DNA of 64,000 nucleotides from Dyadobacter crusticola DSM 16708. Its GTDB lineage: Bacteria; Bacteroidota; Bacteroidia; Cytophagales; Spirosomataceae. Below the pieces are notes generated by a model. It was not told where the DNA came from and searched no databases. It saw nothing but the letters and a program-made list of their open reading frames with translations. Made by a program: the position numbers and the translations under genes. The stretch covers positions 1 to 64,000 of the forward strand of contig NZ_JNJB01000011.1 of the NCBI RefSeq assembly GCF_000701505.1, in the 5' to 3' direction. Position 1 is the stretch's first letter. Every line of letters starts with the position of its first letter. Of this stretch, positions 1-7,122 are shown piece after piece.

Positions 1-245
1 TTTCTACTTGAATAAATATTGCTCATATAGCCAAATACGAGCACTTTTAACAGCATCTGGGGATGGTAACTTGCCGGACCGGTCAGGTAGTAGGCGGCAT
101 TGAGCGGCTCTAAATTGATCTTATTGATCACATCGTTGACCACCCGGACAACGTGCCCTTTGGGGACAAGATCTTCTAAACTTGGAGGAAGCAGCATCAA
201 CTGATGCTGGTGATAAGGCTTGAAATTAGGCTGTCGGCGACCCAT
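1..245 (-). CDS. IS1182-type transposase, N-terminal part (cut by window edge)
   Basis: My translation of the minus strand from the ATG at 245 gives an open frame to the window edge. It begins MGRRQPNFKPYHQHQLMLLP and continues through LVPKGHVVRVVNDVINK to MLLKVLVFGYMSNIYSSRK. This is the N-terminal DUF772-like region of IS1182/IS5-group DDE transposases, whose hallmark is the conserved 'P..LLK.L.YGY....YSSRK' stretch. The catalytic DDE domain would lie outside the window, so intactness cannot be judged. The upstream hairpin at 311-347 may be the end of the element. The family assignment rests on motif recognition. Confidence 0.8.
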   Translation of the reverse strand, partial: MGRRQPNFKPYHQHQLMLLPPSLEDLVPKGHVVRVVNDVINKINLEPLNAAYYLTGPASYHPQMLLKVLVFGYMSNIYSSR

Positions 246-310
246 TTTTCTTTGGTTTGCTTATAACTAAAGATAATCAATCCAGAAAAATTACCCAAAC
301 CTCTAAAATG

Positions 311-347
311 AAAAAAGACTGCCTCATTTGAGACAGCCTCTTTTTTT
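311..347. repeat. Hairpin, probable IS end or bidirectional terminator
   Basis: An imperfect palindrome at 317-338 (10-bp arms, loop TT) is flanked by six A on the left and seven T on the right. Read on the minus strand, toward the transposase, all ten positions pair with two G-U pairs and a T-run follows. It would therefore stop outside transcription from entering the transposase gene, as terminal repeats of insertion sequences often do. Whether it is the true terminal inverted repeat cannot be decided without the other end. The rest of 246-543 shows no gene. Confidence 0.55.
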
Positions 348-543
348 ATGCCTTCTCCTTACAGCCTTTTTGCAACTTAATAAGTTTTAATTGCCCCCAG
401 ACAAGAACTTGCAACCCGCCTTAAATTTATTTTTTGGAATTATACTATTTTCGAAACGAAAGGCATTAGCTAAATTGTTATCTAACTGCACTTTGTACTT
501 TTCCGGGTTTGCATCCCGCTAAACATATCTTACTTTTTTCGTT

Positions 544-2070
544 ATGAATACCAAAAAGTCTTCAAAAACGAGCTCTCCTGACGTGGTTTTGATTGGTGCG
601 GGGATCATGAGCGCAACCCTGGGCGTATTGCTCAAAAAGTTAAATCCTGCTACTACTATTTCCATATTCGAACGGCTTGATCGTGTTACTGCTGAAAGTT
701 CCGATGCATGGAACAATGCCGGTACCGGACACTCGGCATTTTGCGAGCTCAACTACACACCTCAGTTACCGGATGGTTCTATCGAGACCAAAAAAGCAGT
801 GAAAATTGCGGAGTCCTTTGAAGTGTCCAAAGAGTTTTGGGCTTACCTGGTGGAAAACGGGATCATTGACCCGCCTGCCACATTTATCTATAATATTCCA
901 CACATGAGCTTTGTCTGGGGTGAGGAAAATGTAGATTATCTGCAAAAGCGGTACGAGGCACTGACAAGCCATCACCTTTTTCATGGAATGGAATATTCGG
1001 AGAACCAGGAGGAAATCAGGTCCTGGATCCCGTTGGTGATGAAAGGCCGCCGGCCGGACGAGAAAGTTGCGGCTACCCGCATGCAACTTGGAACCGACGT
1101 GAACTTTGGTACACTTACCCGCTCGATGTTCAACTACCTGGAAAAACAGGAGGGTGTGAATCTGTACCTGAACCATGAAGTCGACGATCTTACACGCAAC
1201 CGTGACCGTTCGTGGAGTATTGAAGTAAAAGACCGTGACACACGTAAGTCCCGCAATGTGCAGGCGAAATTCGTATTCATCGGAGCTGGCGGAGGCTCTC
1301 TCCCATTGCTTGAAAAGTCCCGCATTCCGGAAGGAAAAGGATTCGGCGGATTCCCTGTAAGCGGACAGTGGCTCGTCTGCAACAAACCTGAAATCATAGA
1401 AAAACACCAGGCAAAAGTATACGGAAAAGCTTCGGTAGGATCGCCCCCAATGTCTGTCCCTCACCTGGATACCAGAATGATTGACGGGAAAAAGGCATTA
1501 CTTTTTGGACCATACGCGGGTTTTTCAACTAAATTCCTGAAAAACGGCTCGTACCTGGATCTGCCGCTATCTATTAAGCTTAACAATATAAAGCCAATGC
1601 TGGCAGCAGGGATACACAATATTCCGCTCACAAAATATCTGATTGACCAGGTTCGTCAGTCTCCTGAGGATCGCGTTGAGGCGCTGAAAGACTATCTGCC
1701 TGACGCAAAGCTGGAAGACTGGGATCTGCTGAAAGCCGGCCAACGCGTTCAGGTGATCAAGAAAGACGAGAAAGAAGGCGGTGTGCTCGAATTTGGGACA
1801 GAAATGGTAACTGCTGCTGATGGTTCTCTTGCAGCATTGCTGGGCGCGTCTCCGGGTGCTTCCACATCAGTCTCTATTATGCTTGACTTGATTAACCGCT
1901 GTTTCCCGGAAGCAAAATCCACGGAATGGGAGACGGAATTCAAGAAAATGATTCCGTCATACGGTCAGTCTCTTGCAAAAGATGCTGAACTAGCTGCGAA
2001 AACCAGGGCTTGGACCACAGAGGTTTTACAATTGAGCACCTCACGTTTGGAAGAAGAATTAACAGCTTGA
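544..2070 (+). CDS. mqo: Malate:quinone oxidoreductase
   Basis: This is an FAD-dependent peripheral membrane enzyme that oxidises L-malate to oxaloacetate and passes electrons to the quinone pool. It is a TCA-cycle step that replaces or supplements NAD-linked malate dehydrogenase. The 508-residue length is typical of the family. The N-terminus has the dinucleotide-binding fold (VVLIGAGIMSATLG, glycines near residues 18-20, acidic end IFERLD near 43), followed by the Mqo signature around residues 55-75 (AWNNAGTGHSAFCELNYTP). The C-terminal flavin region carries LLGASPGASTSVSIML. The ATG at 544 lies directly before the conserved N-terminus. The gene is monocistronic and followed by a strong hairpin. 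Confidence 0.96.
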   Translation: MNTKKSSKTSSPDVVLIGAGIMSATLGVLLKKLNPATTISIFERLDRVTAESSDAWNNAGTGHSAFCELNYTPQLPDGSIETKKAVKIAESFEVSKEFWAYLVENGIIDPPATFIYNIPHMSFVWGEENVDYLQKRYEALTSHHLFHGMEYSENQEEIRSWIPLVMKGRRPDEKVAATRMQLGTDVNFGTLTRSMFNYLEKQEGVNLYLNHEVDDLTRNRDRSWSIEVKDRDTRKSRNVQAKFVFIGAGGGSLPLLEKSRIPEGKGFGGFPVSGQWLVCNKPEIIEKHQAKVYGKASVGSPPMSVPHLDTRMIDGKKALLFGPYAGFSTKFLKNGSYLDLPLSIKLNNIKPMLAAGIHNIPLTKYLIDQVRQSPEDRVEALKDYLPDAKLEDWDLLKAGQRVQVIKKDEKEGGVLEFGTEMVTAADGSLAALLGASPGASTSVSIMLDLINRCFPEAKSTEWETEFKKMIPSYGQSLAKDAELAAKTRAWTTEVLQLSTSRLEEELTA

Positions 2071-2092
2071 TTTCTCAGGTTGATATAAGAGC

Positions 2093-2125
2093 AAAATCCC
2101 GGTTTTCAGACCGGGATTTTTTGTT
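2093..2125 (+). terminator. Rho-independent terminator of mqo
   Basis: Ten-base perfect arms (AAAATCCCGG at 2093-2102, CCGGGATTTT at 2111-2120) enclose an 8-base loop and run into a T-rich tail. It lies 23 bases after the mqo stop. The convergent Uma2 gene ends at 2142, so the same hairpin may serve both directions, although the tail on the minus strand is weaker. Confidence 0.88.
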
Positions 2126-2141
2126 TTAAATTCAAACATGA

Positions 2142-2738
2142 TTACTTATCTTCAAAAACCTGGGACAAATCAATCGTCAAATCCGGCAGAATGATTGATC
2201 TGAGCAGATCTTTGCTGGTTTTTGGGTGCTGCCCGACAAATTTGCCATTCTCAGACAATGTAAATATCAGCACGTGCTCGTATTCAGGGTAGACAACCCA
2301 GTACTCCTTCACGCCACTTTCTTCATATATATCAAATTTCTGGTTCATTTCTTTCGCAGAATTGCCCGGCGAAAGTACTTCAATAACCAGGTCGGGAGCT
2401 CCAATGCAACCCTGATCGTCCAACTTGGAACTGTCGCAGATCACGCAGATGTCGGGCTGCAAAACCGTAGTAATTTCCTGGTTGCTCTTTTTGTCGCGAA
2501 TTGGAAGACGAACATCAAAGGGAGCAGAGTAAGCTTGACAGGGCTGGTCTTTCAAATACGCCCAAATAGCTCCATTTAAGTTCCAGACGATTTTCTGGTG
2601 CCGGCGCGAAGGTGCCGGCGACATTTTATAAATATATCCGCGTATTAGTTCAAGACGTTCTTTGAACTGCCATTTAAGATAGTCTGCGTAAGTATATTGC
2701 TTAGCGAAGTCGAGTTGTTCAAGTGTGTCGATTGTCAT
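2142..2738 (-). CDS. Uma2-family (DUF820) PD-(D/E)xK nuclease-like protein
   Basis: The 198-residue protein matches the Uma2/DUF820 family, which has a restriction-endonuclease-like fold and is usually found as scattered chromosomal copies of unknown role. Visible family features are the entry motif ADYLKWQFKERLELIRGYIYKMSP, the acidic LQPDICVI near residue 96, and the core APDLVIEVLSPGNSAKEMNQK (residues 114-134). The candidate metal/catalytic residues are D116, E120 and K134, followed by YEESGVKEYWVV. The gene stands alone between a terminator and the carbohydrate locus. Nuclease activity is inferred from the fold only. The ATG at 2738 gives a normal family N-terminus. Confidence 0.88.
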   Translation of the reverse strand: MTIDTLEQLDFAKQYTYADYLKWQFKERLELIRGYIYKMSPAPSRRHQKIVWNLNGAIWAYLKDQPCQAYSAPFDVRLPIRDKKSNQEITTVLQPDICVICDSSKLDDQGCIGAPDLVIEVLSPGNSAKEMNQKFDIYEESGVKEYWVVYPEYEHVLIFTLSENGKFVGQHPKTSKDLLRSIILPDLTIDLSQVFEDK

Positions 2739-2821
2739 GGAAGATGTTTTTTTGCAATGATATCAAATATAGGAAAGCTTCAACGTAATCAGAATTGTCA
2801 CGCATTTCCCCTCTACTAAAC

Positions 2822-3667
2822 TCAAAAGGCGAGCGATCTCAGAAAACGCAAACCGTCAATCGCGATGGATTCTTTAGAAGGTTCGATTGTCCGCCAGATG
2901 GAAGCCGCTTTCGCGATGATCTTGACGTCGGGTGTAAATGATTCAATGACAATGTCGCCCTGGTAATGAATGTGGTCGAGGGCTGCAAAAATCCGGTCCC
3001 AGTTGATCTGGTCACCTCCTGGCGTACCACGGTCGCTTCCGGATGCATGCAGCAAACCCAGCTTATGTCCAGCTTTCCTGATCGCCAGCGCGGGATCTTT
3101 CTCTTCGAGGTTCATATGAAATGAATCCAAATGCACGAGCAAATGGTCACTTCCTACATCCGCAATCATTTTCAAAGCCTGCTCACACGTATTGACCATA
3201 TCCGTTTCATACCGGTTCAATGGCTCAATCGCCAACATTACGTTCTTTTCTTTTGCATATCCAGTCAGTCTACGCAGGTTAGTAACTGCTGTTTGCCACT
3301 GTTTCAGCTTCTTTTCATCATCATATAAATCAGCGCGGCCGACCGAGGAATAAATAGGTCCCGCCACGAGCTTACTACCAAGTACCGGCGCAATATCGAT
3401 GAGCTGTTCCACATATTCCAAAGAGGTAAGCTGCTCTTTTTTATTCCCTCTCAGATCACGCCCTGGCCCGGTAGCCGCACAAACGGAGCGACATTCCAGC
3501 TCCGCAGCATCCAATGCTTTTCTTACCAACAAAGGATCGATATTGGCAGGATCTTCAATCGCTATTTCAACAAAATCAAAACCCCATTCCTTGAACTTTG
3601 GAAACCAGGAAACACCATCATTCGTAAAAGGCGACGCAAATAAGTAAGTGTTGATCCCGAATTTCAT
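2822..3667 (-). CDS. Ketose 3-epimerase-like TIM-barrel protein
   Basis: The 281-residue protein belongs to the sugar phosphate isomerase/epimerase superfamily and most resembles D-tagatose/D-psicose 3-epimerases, which invert C3 of free ketoses with a bound Mn2+. All four expected metal ligands are visible at the right spacing: E148 (AIEPLNR), D181 (HLDSFHMN), H207 (LLHASGSDRGTPG) and E242 (VIESF). It has no signal peptide, so it acts in the cytoplasm. The start lies 6 bases downstream of the FG-GAP gene, so the two are probably co-transcribed at the end of the carbohydrate locus. The actual sugar is unknown. Relatives include L-rhamnulose/L-ribulose 3-epimerases, which would fit the RhaT-type symporter in the same locus. 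Confidence 0.85.
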   Translation of the reverse strand: MKFGINTYLFASPFTNDGVSWFPKFKEWGFDFVEIAIEDPANIDPLLVRKALDAAELECRSVCAATGPGRDLRGNKKEQLTSLEYVEQLIDIAPVLGSKLVAGPIYSSVGRADLYDDEKKLKQWQTAVTNLRRLTGYAKEKNVMLAIEPLNRYETDMVNTCEQALKMIADVGSDHLLVHLDSFHMNLEEKDPALAIRKAGHKLGLLHASGSDRGTPGGDQINWDRIFAALDHIHYQGDIVIESFTPDVKIIAKAASIWRTIEPSKESIAIDGLRFLRSLAF

Positions 3668-3673
3668 GTGTGA

Positions 3674-4870
3674 TTATTTAACTTTTTGCTGTGTGAAAAC
3701 CCGCACTCCTTTTTTATTACCTGTTACAATATCCAATAAACCATCATTGTTAATATCCTCCACAGTAACGTGCAGCCCCACACCTGAATCATTATCAACT
3801 TCGTGCCTGATCCAGGTTGGCGTTTTACCTGGCTTATATTCAAACCAATACACGACTGCCGGCTCGAATTCACCCGGATCGTTTCCGTGATGCGCAAAAT
3901 ACCTTTTGCCCGTAATAAAATCCATATCACCGTCGCCATTGATATCCTTCATTTCCAAACCGTGCGTCTGCGAAAACGAATCGTCAATCGTGTGGTGACG
4001 CCAGATTACATTGCCTTGTGCATCTTTCTGCTGCTCGTGCCACCATACACCATAATCGTGGGCAGACGCGCTCAGAACGTCATTCAACCCGTCCCCATTT
4101 AAATCCATTACATACATTTGTGAGCAATCTTTACCCAGGTCGGCGGGATGGAATTTCCAGTCTTCCTCTTTCCCATGTTTGACCGGCCCTTCCGCCGGAC
4201 CTTCCCACCAGCCCGCTTTTACAAGCACATCTTTCTTTCCATCGCCATTGATATCCCCATACCCGATTCCATGCGTGTACATGTGGGTTGAATTATCGGG
4301 ATCGTTGCTGATCACATACTTTTCCCAGGCAACATCACCCTTTTTCGCAGGAGATTTCAGCCAGATCACTTTCTTGGCAGTAGGATCATTGCAAAGCAGA
4401 TCCAGCCTGCCGTCACCGTCTATATCCACCATCATCGGCGATTCATTTCCAACCGATGAATGGATCAAATGCGCCGGCCAGTGTCCCGTTTTCCCTTTCG
4501 GATTTTCGTGCCAGTATGCAGCTTTCCCCGGCCAGTCTATGCGCACGAGGTCAATCCATCCGTCCTGGTTAACGTCCATCGCATAGTCCAGGAATGAATT
4601 GCTATACCCGCCATTTACCTGAAAAGTATCGGGCTTCATAATTTCATGTGCTTTCCACGAAGGCGCCTCAAACCAATATGCGCCGGCCAGCACATCCTTC
4701 TTTCCATCCTTATTCACATCACCCATTGCAGCCCCTTCGGAGATAAACCGTTTGGTTAGTTCTGTTTTCTTGAATGTGATATCGCTACCTTTCTTAGCCT
4801 TGGTCTGCGCCTGGACAAAGCAGGGCATTAAAGCGGCCAAGAGGCAGAGGAATTTCATTTTATGATGCAT
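3674..4870 (-). CDS. Secreted FG-GAP/VCBS repeat protein
   Basis: The 398-residue protein has an N-terminal signal peptide (KFLCLLAALMPCFVQAQ) and at least seven repeats with a calcium-loop consensus D-x-N-x-D-G-x-x-D. Examples are DVNKDGKKDVL, DVNQDGWIDLV, DIDGDGRLDLL, DINGDGKKDVL, DLNGDGLNDVL, DINGDGDMDFI and DINNDGLLDIV. It probably forms a beta-propeller on the outside of the cell or in the periplasm. Such proteins are frequent in carbohydrate loci of Cytophagales, but no enzymatic role is established for this one. ATG at 4870 and at 4858 (residue 5) are both possible starts. The signal peptide is complete from either. Confidence 0.85.
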   Translation of the reverse strand: MHHKMKFLCLLAALMPCFVQAQTKAKKGSDITFKKTELTKRFISEGAAMGDVNKDGKKDVLAGAYWFEAPSWKAHEIMKPDTFQVNGGYSNSFLDYAMDVNQDGWIDLVRIDWPGKAAYWHENPKGKTGHWPAHLIHSSVGNESPMMVDIDGDGRLDLLCNDPTAKKVIWLKSPAKKGDVAWEKYVISNDPDNSTHMYTHGIGYGDINGDGKKDVLVKAGWWEGPAEGPVKHGKEEDWKFHPADLGKDCSQMYVMDLNGDGLNDVLSASAHDYGVWWHEQQKDAQGNVIWRHHTIDDSFSQTHGLEMKDINGDGDMDFITGKRYFAHHGNDPGEFEPAVVYWFEYKPGKTPTWIRHEVDNDSGVGLHVTVEDINNDGLLDIVTGNKKGVRVFTQQKVK

Positions 4871-4952
4871 TGCTATCTTATTTATATTTCAAAAATCTCA
4901 CTATTTACCTTTTTTGTCAACCTGAGCGTACCGGGCTGTCGAAGGACCTGCA

Positions 4953-5166
4953 CTATTTCACACTCAGCAAATAATCCAGTAATGCATAAAAATCCTTTCC
5001 GGGATTATGTTCCTGAACTGATCGGCAAATACCATTGTATCGCCTTCTGTTCTCCGTAAAGGCCTGTAAGCGTCCGGTCATTTTTCAATGTGATGTTATA
5101 AGTACGAAATGCCTCGTTTATATTCCTGTTAGGGTGAAGAATCTTTTGGGTCAATGCTCTGTGGCC
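4953..5166 (-). pseudogene. Remnant of a PVC-type haem-binding domain C-terminus
   Basis: No intact frame is present, but three consecutive minus-strand frames read as one family. From 5166 comes GHRALTQKILHPNRNINEAF then RTYNITLKNDRTLTGLYG. The next frame reads EGDTMVFADQFRN. The third reads PGKDFYALLDYLLSVK and a stop at 4953. This is the pattern of the C-terminal haem-binding/cytochrome-like domain of secreted dehydrogenase-type proteins in Planctomycetes and Bacteroidota ('ILxPNR.IN.AFRTY..TLKD.RTLTG ... LLDYLLSVK'). Internal deletions (about a dozen codons before the last segment) and at least two frame changes show it is dead. It lies exactly between the GH71/99 and FG-GAP genes, so the locus once held one more secreted enzyme. 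Confidence 0.65.
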
Positions 5167-5170
5167 CCAA

Positions 5171-5238
5171 TACCCCTAACCCCCGAGGAGGGCGCTTTGC
5201 ATCTCACATATAAGCCCCCTCCTAGGGGGTTGGGGGTA
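5171..5238. repeat. Inverted repeat of CCCCCTAGG type
   Basis: The arms TACCCCTAACCCCCGAGGAG (5171-5190) and the near complement ending TAGGGGGTTGGGGGTA (5238) can form a long C/G-rich hairpin with an AT-rich loop. Palindromes of this composition are scattered between genes of many Bacteroidota. It sits directly behind the stop of the GH71/99-like gene that ends at 5244, so it may act as its transcription terminator. Its left edge touches the cytochrome-like remnant. Confidence 0.65.
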
Positions 5239-5243
5239 AAGTA

Positions 5244-7016
5244 CTATGGCTGATAGACATAATTAGCTCTTCCCGCAGGTGCCACGTCTCCATTAACCCA
5301 GAAATCCATGATATCTCCCTGCTCCTGCATATTGTCACTCCATTTGAATTCAAAATCAGGCTCGCCAGTGATTCCGAGCATTGATTTTGGCACTTTGATC
5401 TCCATTTTATTTTTATTAACAAAGAACTCAGCTTCACCTGCTTTTGTCCAGTTCCAGGCAGCGTCGGTTTTCTCAACAATTGCTTTTTGATCAGGATTAA
5501 TGCGGTTGATAACAACATCATATCCCTCCCATCCTGTGTTCTTATCCTTATCAGTATTGATGAAAAGTCGCATCCAGCCCGGATCTGTTTTTGGCGAAAG
5601 AGACTGCGCGGTTTCTACATAGAAATACACAAAATCCTGATCACGAGCTACTTTTGAAAGCACAATATCATTCCGACCGGTATTGTTCGTGTACACCAAA
5701 CTCCCCCAGCCCGGACTGTTCCGGTGAATCGTATTACCCTTGTGCGCATTGAATGCCGGAGTCACCTGCTCCCATTCCGTGAATTTTCCGTCGATCGCAA
5801 TGGTAGTCGCAGGCGAAGTACGCTCCCGCGTGGGTAACCCCTTAAACTTGCGGATGTTTGCAGCCATTTGATAATAATAATTATCCCCGTGCCCGCCTTT
5901 CATTGGCTCAATGTCGCGACTGCCTTCCTGGTCAAATTCGTCGGGAAATGCATTGGTCTGCTCCTGCCACACATCGTAGCGGCCGGCAATCCATTCATTC
6001 CAGCCAGTGATAAAAACCAGCTCAGGATTGATTTCAAGTGCCCTGTCAAATTGTTCCTGGAAATTAAAGCCATAATTCACGGCGCCTGGCGTGGTAATAT
6101 GCCCCTTTGAAGTGTAGCTTCTGCTAAATGAACCGGTTGCATTCAATGCGGTCAGTCCCCGCGCTTTCGTCCAGTTTTGCGCCACGCCCACCGTAGCCTG
6201 CTCGAAAGTCCCGTCTGCATTTTTCCTGAAACCGTGCTGCGGGAATATTTCCATCCAGCCCCAGTGATCTTCTTTTTCAGGACCTTTGTTGTAAACCGGC
6301 TGACCCGGCCGGAATGTAAAAAAGTTGCGCATTTCCTTTTCCAATGCAGGTTCAGCAGCTTTCCCTTTGATGGTTTCGGTAAATTCAGGCGAAGCCATAA
6401 TGAATGGTCTTCCTTTCCACATAAACCACAGATCCTTGTACTTTCCCGGTTTGTAAAGATCTGTGTAAATCTCCCTGATGATCTCTTTCCCGCCGTCAGT
6501 TGTCCAGAAAGGCAGCATAAAGCAAATCTGAGGTGTTTTGACGCCGTCTTTTCTGGCTTGCGTAAATACCTCGCAAAGCTTCATGTAAGATTCTTTCCAG
6601 GTCAGGTTCCCATTGGTACAATCAAAAATGATCATATCCACACCCGCATCGGCCAGCATTTCGGCATGTTTGCGCAGCAGCCACTCGTCGGTATCAATGT
6701 AATATCCAAACAGCGGCTCTGCCCAAAACCATGGGCTCTTCCGCTTCGGCCAGATCGGATCGTTGTAATCGTGGATTGCCTTGGGATTGCGGGAAAGGTA
6801 TTCGGTTACATTCAATGCAGGATTATTCTTCGCCTGTTGCGTATGCCAGGTCCAATAGAATAACCCGACAAACTTGTCCTTTTTCAAATCACCGGCTTCT
6901 TGATGCGAAGGCAACCTGCGGCCGACTGCGTCGGTGGCAGTAACCAGCGGGCTGTAGTTCTGTGCGAGTGCAGGTGAGACAAGGAGTAAAAATATTATTG
7001 GAAATTTCATTTTCAT
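5244..7016 (-). CDS. Secreted GH71/GH99-like protein with C-terminal carbohydrate-binding-like domain
   Basis: The 590-residue protein starts with a signal peptide (MKMKFPIIFLLLVSPALAQ). Residues about 30-400 look like the TIM barrel of the GH71/GH99-like group, whose characterised members include alpha-1,3-glucanases and endo-alpha-mannosidases. Landmarks are FVGLFYWTWH, the strand end AGVDMIIFDCTN and ELVFITGWNEWIAGRYDVW. Residues about 410-590 (YTNNTGRNDIVLSKVARDQDFVYFYVETA, then IKVPKSMLG and FEFKWSDNMQEQGDIMDFWVNGDVAP) resemble CBM9-like domains. A paralogue lies immediately upstream at 7123-8847. The catalytic acids are not assigned, and the substrate is unknown. It presumably works in the periplasm or outside. 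Confidence 0.8.
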   Translation of the reverse strand: MKMKFPIIFLLLVSPALAQNYSPLVTATDAVGRRLPSHQEAGDLKKDKFVGLFYWTWHTQQAKNNPALNVTEYLSRNPKAIHDYNDPIWPKRKSPWFWAEPLFGYYIDTDEWLLRKHAEMLADAGVDMIIFDCTNGNLTWKESYMKLCEVFTQARKDGVKTPQICFMLPFWTTDGGKEIIREIYTDLYKPGKYKDLWFMWKGRPFIMASPEFTETIKGKAAEPALEKEMRNFFTFRPGQPVYNKGPEKEDHWGWMEIFPQHGFRKNADGTFEQATVGVAQNWTKARGLTALNATGSFSRSYTSKGHITTPGAVNYGFNFQEQFDRALEINPELVFITGWNEWIAGRYDVWQEQTNAFPDEFDQEGSRDIEPMKGGHGDNYYYQMAANIRKFKGLPTRERTSPATTIAIDGKFTEWEQVTPAFNAHKGNTIHRNSPGWGSLVYTNNTGRNDIVLSKVARDQDFVYFYVETAQSLSPKTDPGWMRLFINTDKDKNTGWEGYDVVINRINPDQKAIVEKTDAAWNWTKAGEAEFFVNKNKMEIKVPKSMLGITGEPDFEFKWSDNMQEQGDIMDFWVNGDVAPAGRANYVYQP

Positions 7017-7041
7017 TTTTCAAAAGATTGTTTGTAAATTT

Positions 7042-7093
7042 TTGTCACCCTGAGCACAGTTGAAGGGCCCTTCGACTGCGCTCAGGGTGACAA
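7042..7093. repeat. 52-bp near-perfect palindrome (GTCACCCTGAGC family)
   Basis: The palindrome TTGTCACCCTGAGC ... GCTCAGGGTGACAA has only two unpaired positions over 26-base arms and no free loop. A fragment of the same repeat occurs at about 4915-4950 (GTCAACCTGAGC ... CTGTCGAAGGACCTG), and another partial copy follows at 7105-7118. GTCAYCCTGAGC-type palindromes are widespread intergenic repeats in bacteria. It lies between the two GH71/99-like genes and may form a terminator or RNA-stabilising hairpin. Confidence 0.75.
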
Positions 7094-7122
7094 AGCGTTA
7101 ATGCGCTGAAGGTGACAAAAAC

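Noticed and set aside
766..1464. 232-residue antisense frame inside mqo
   Set aside because: It is opposite to a complete, conserved mqo gene and has the composition of a shadow frame.
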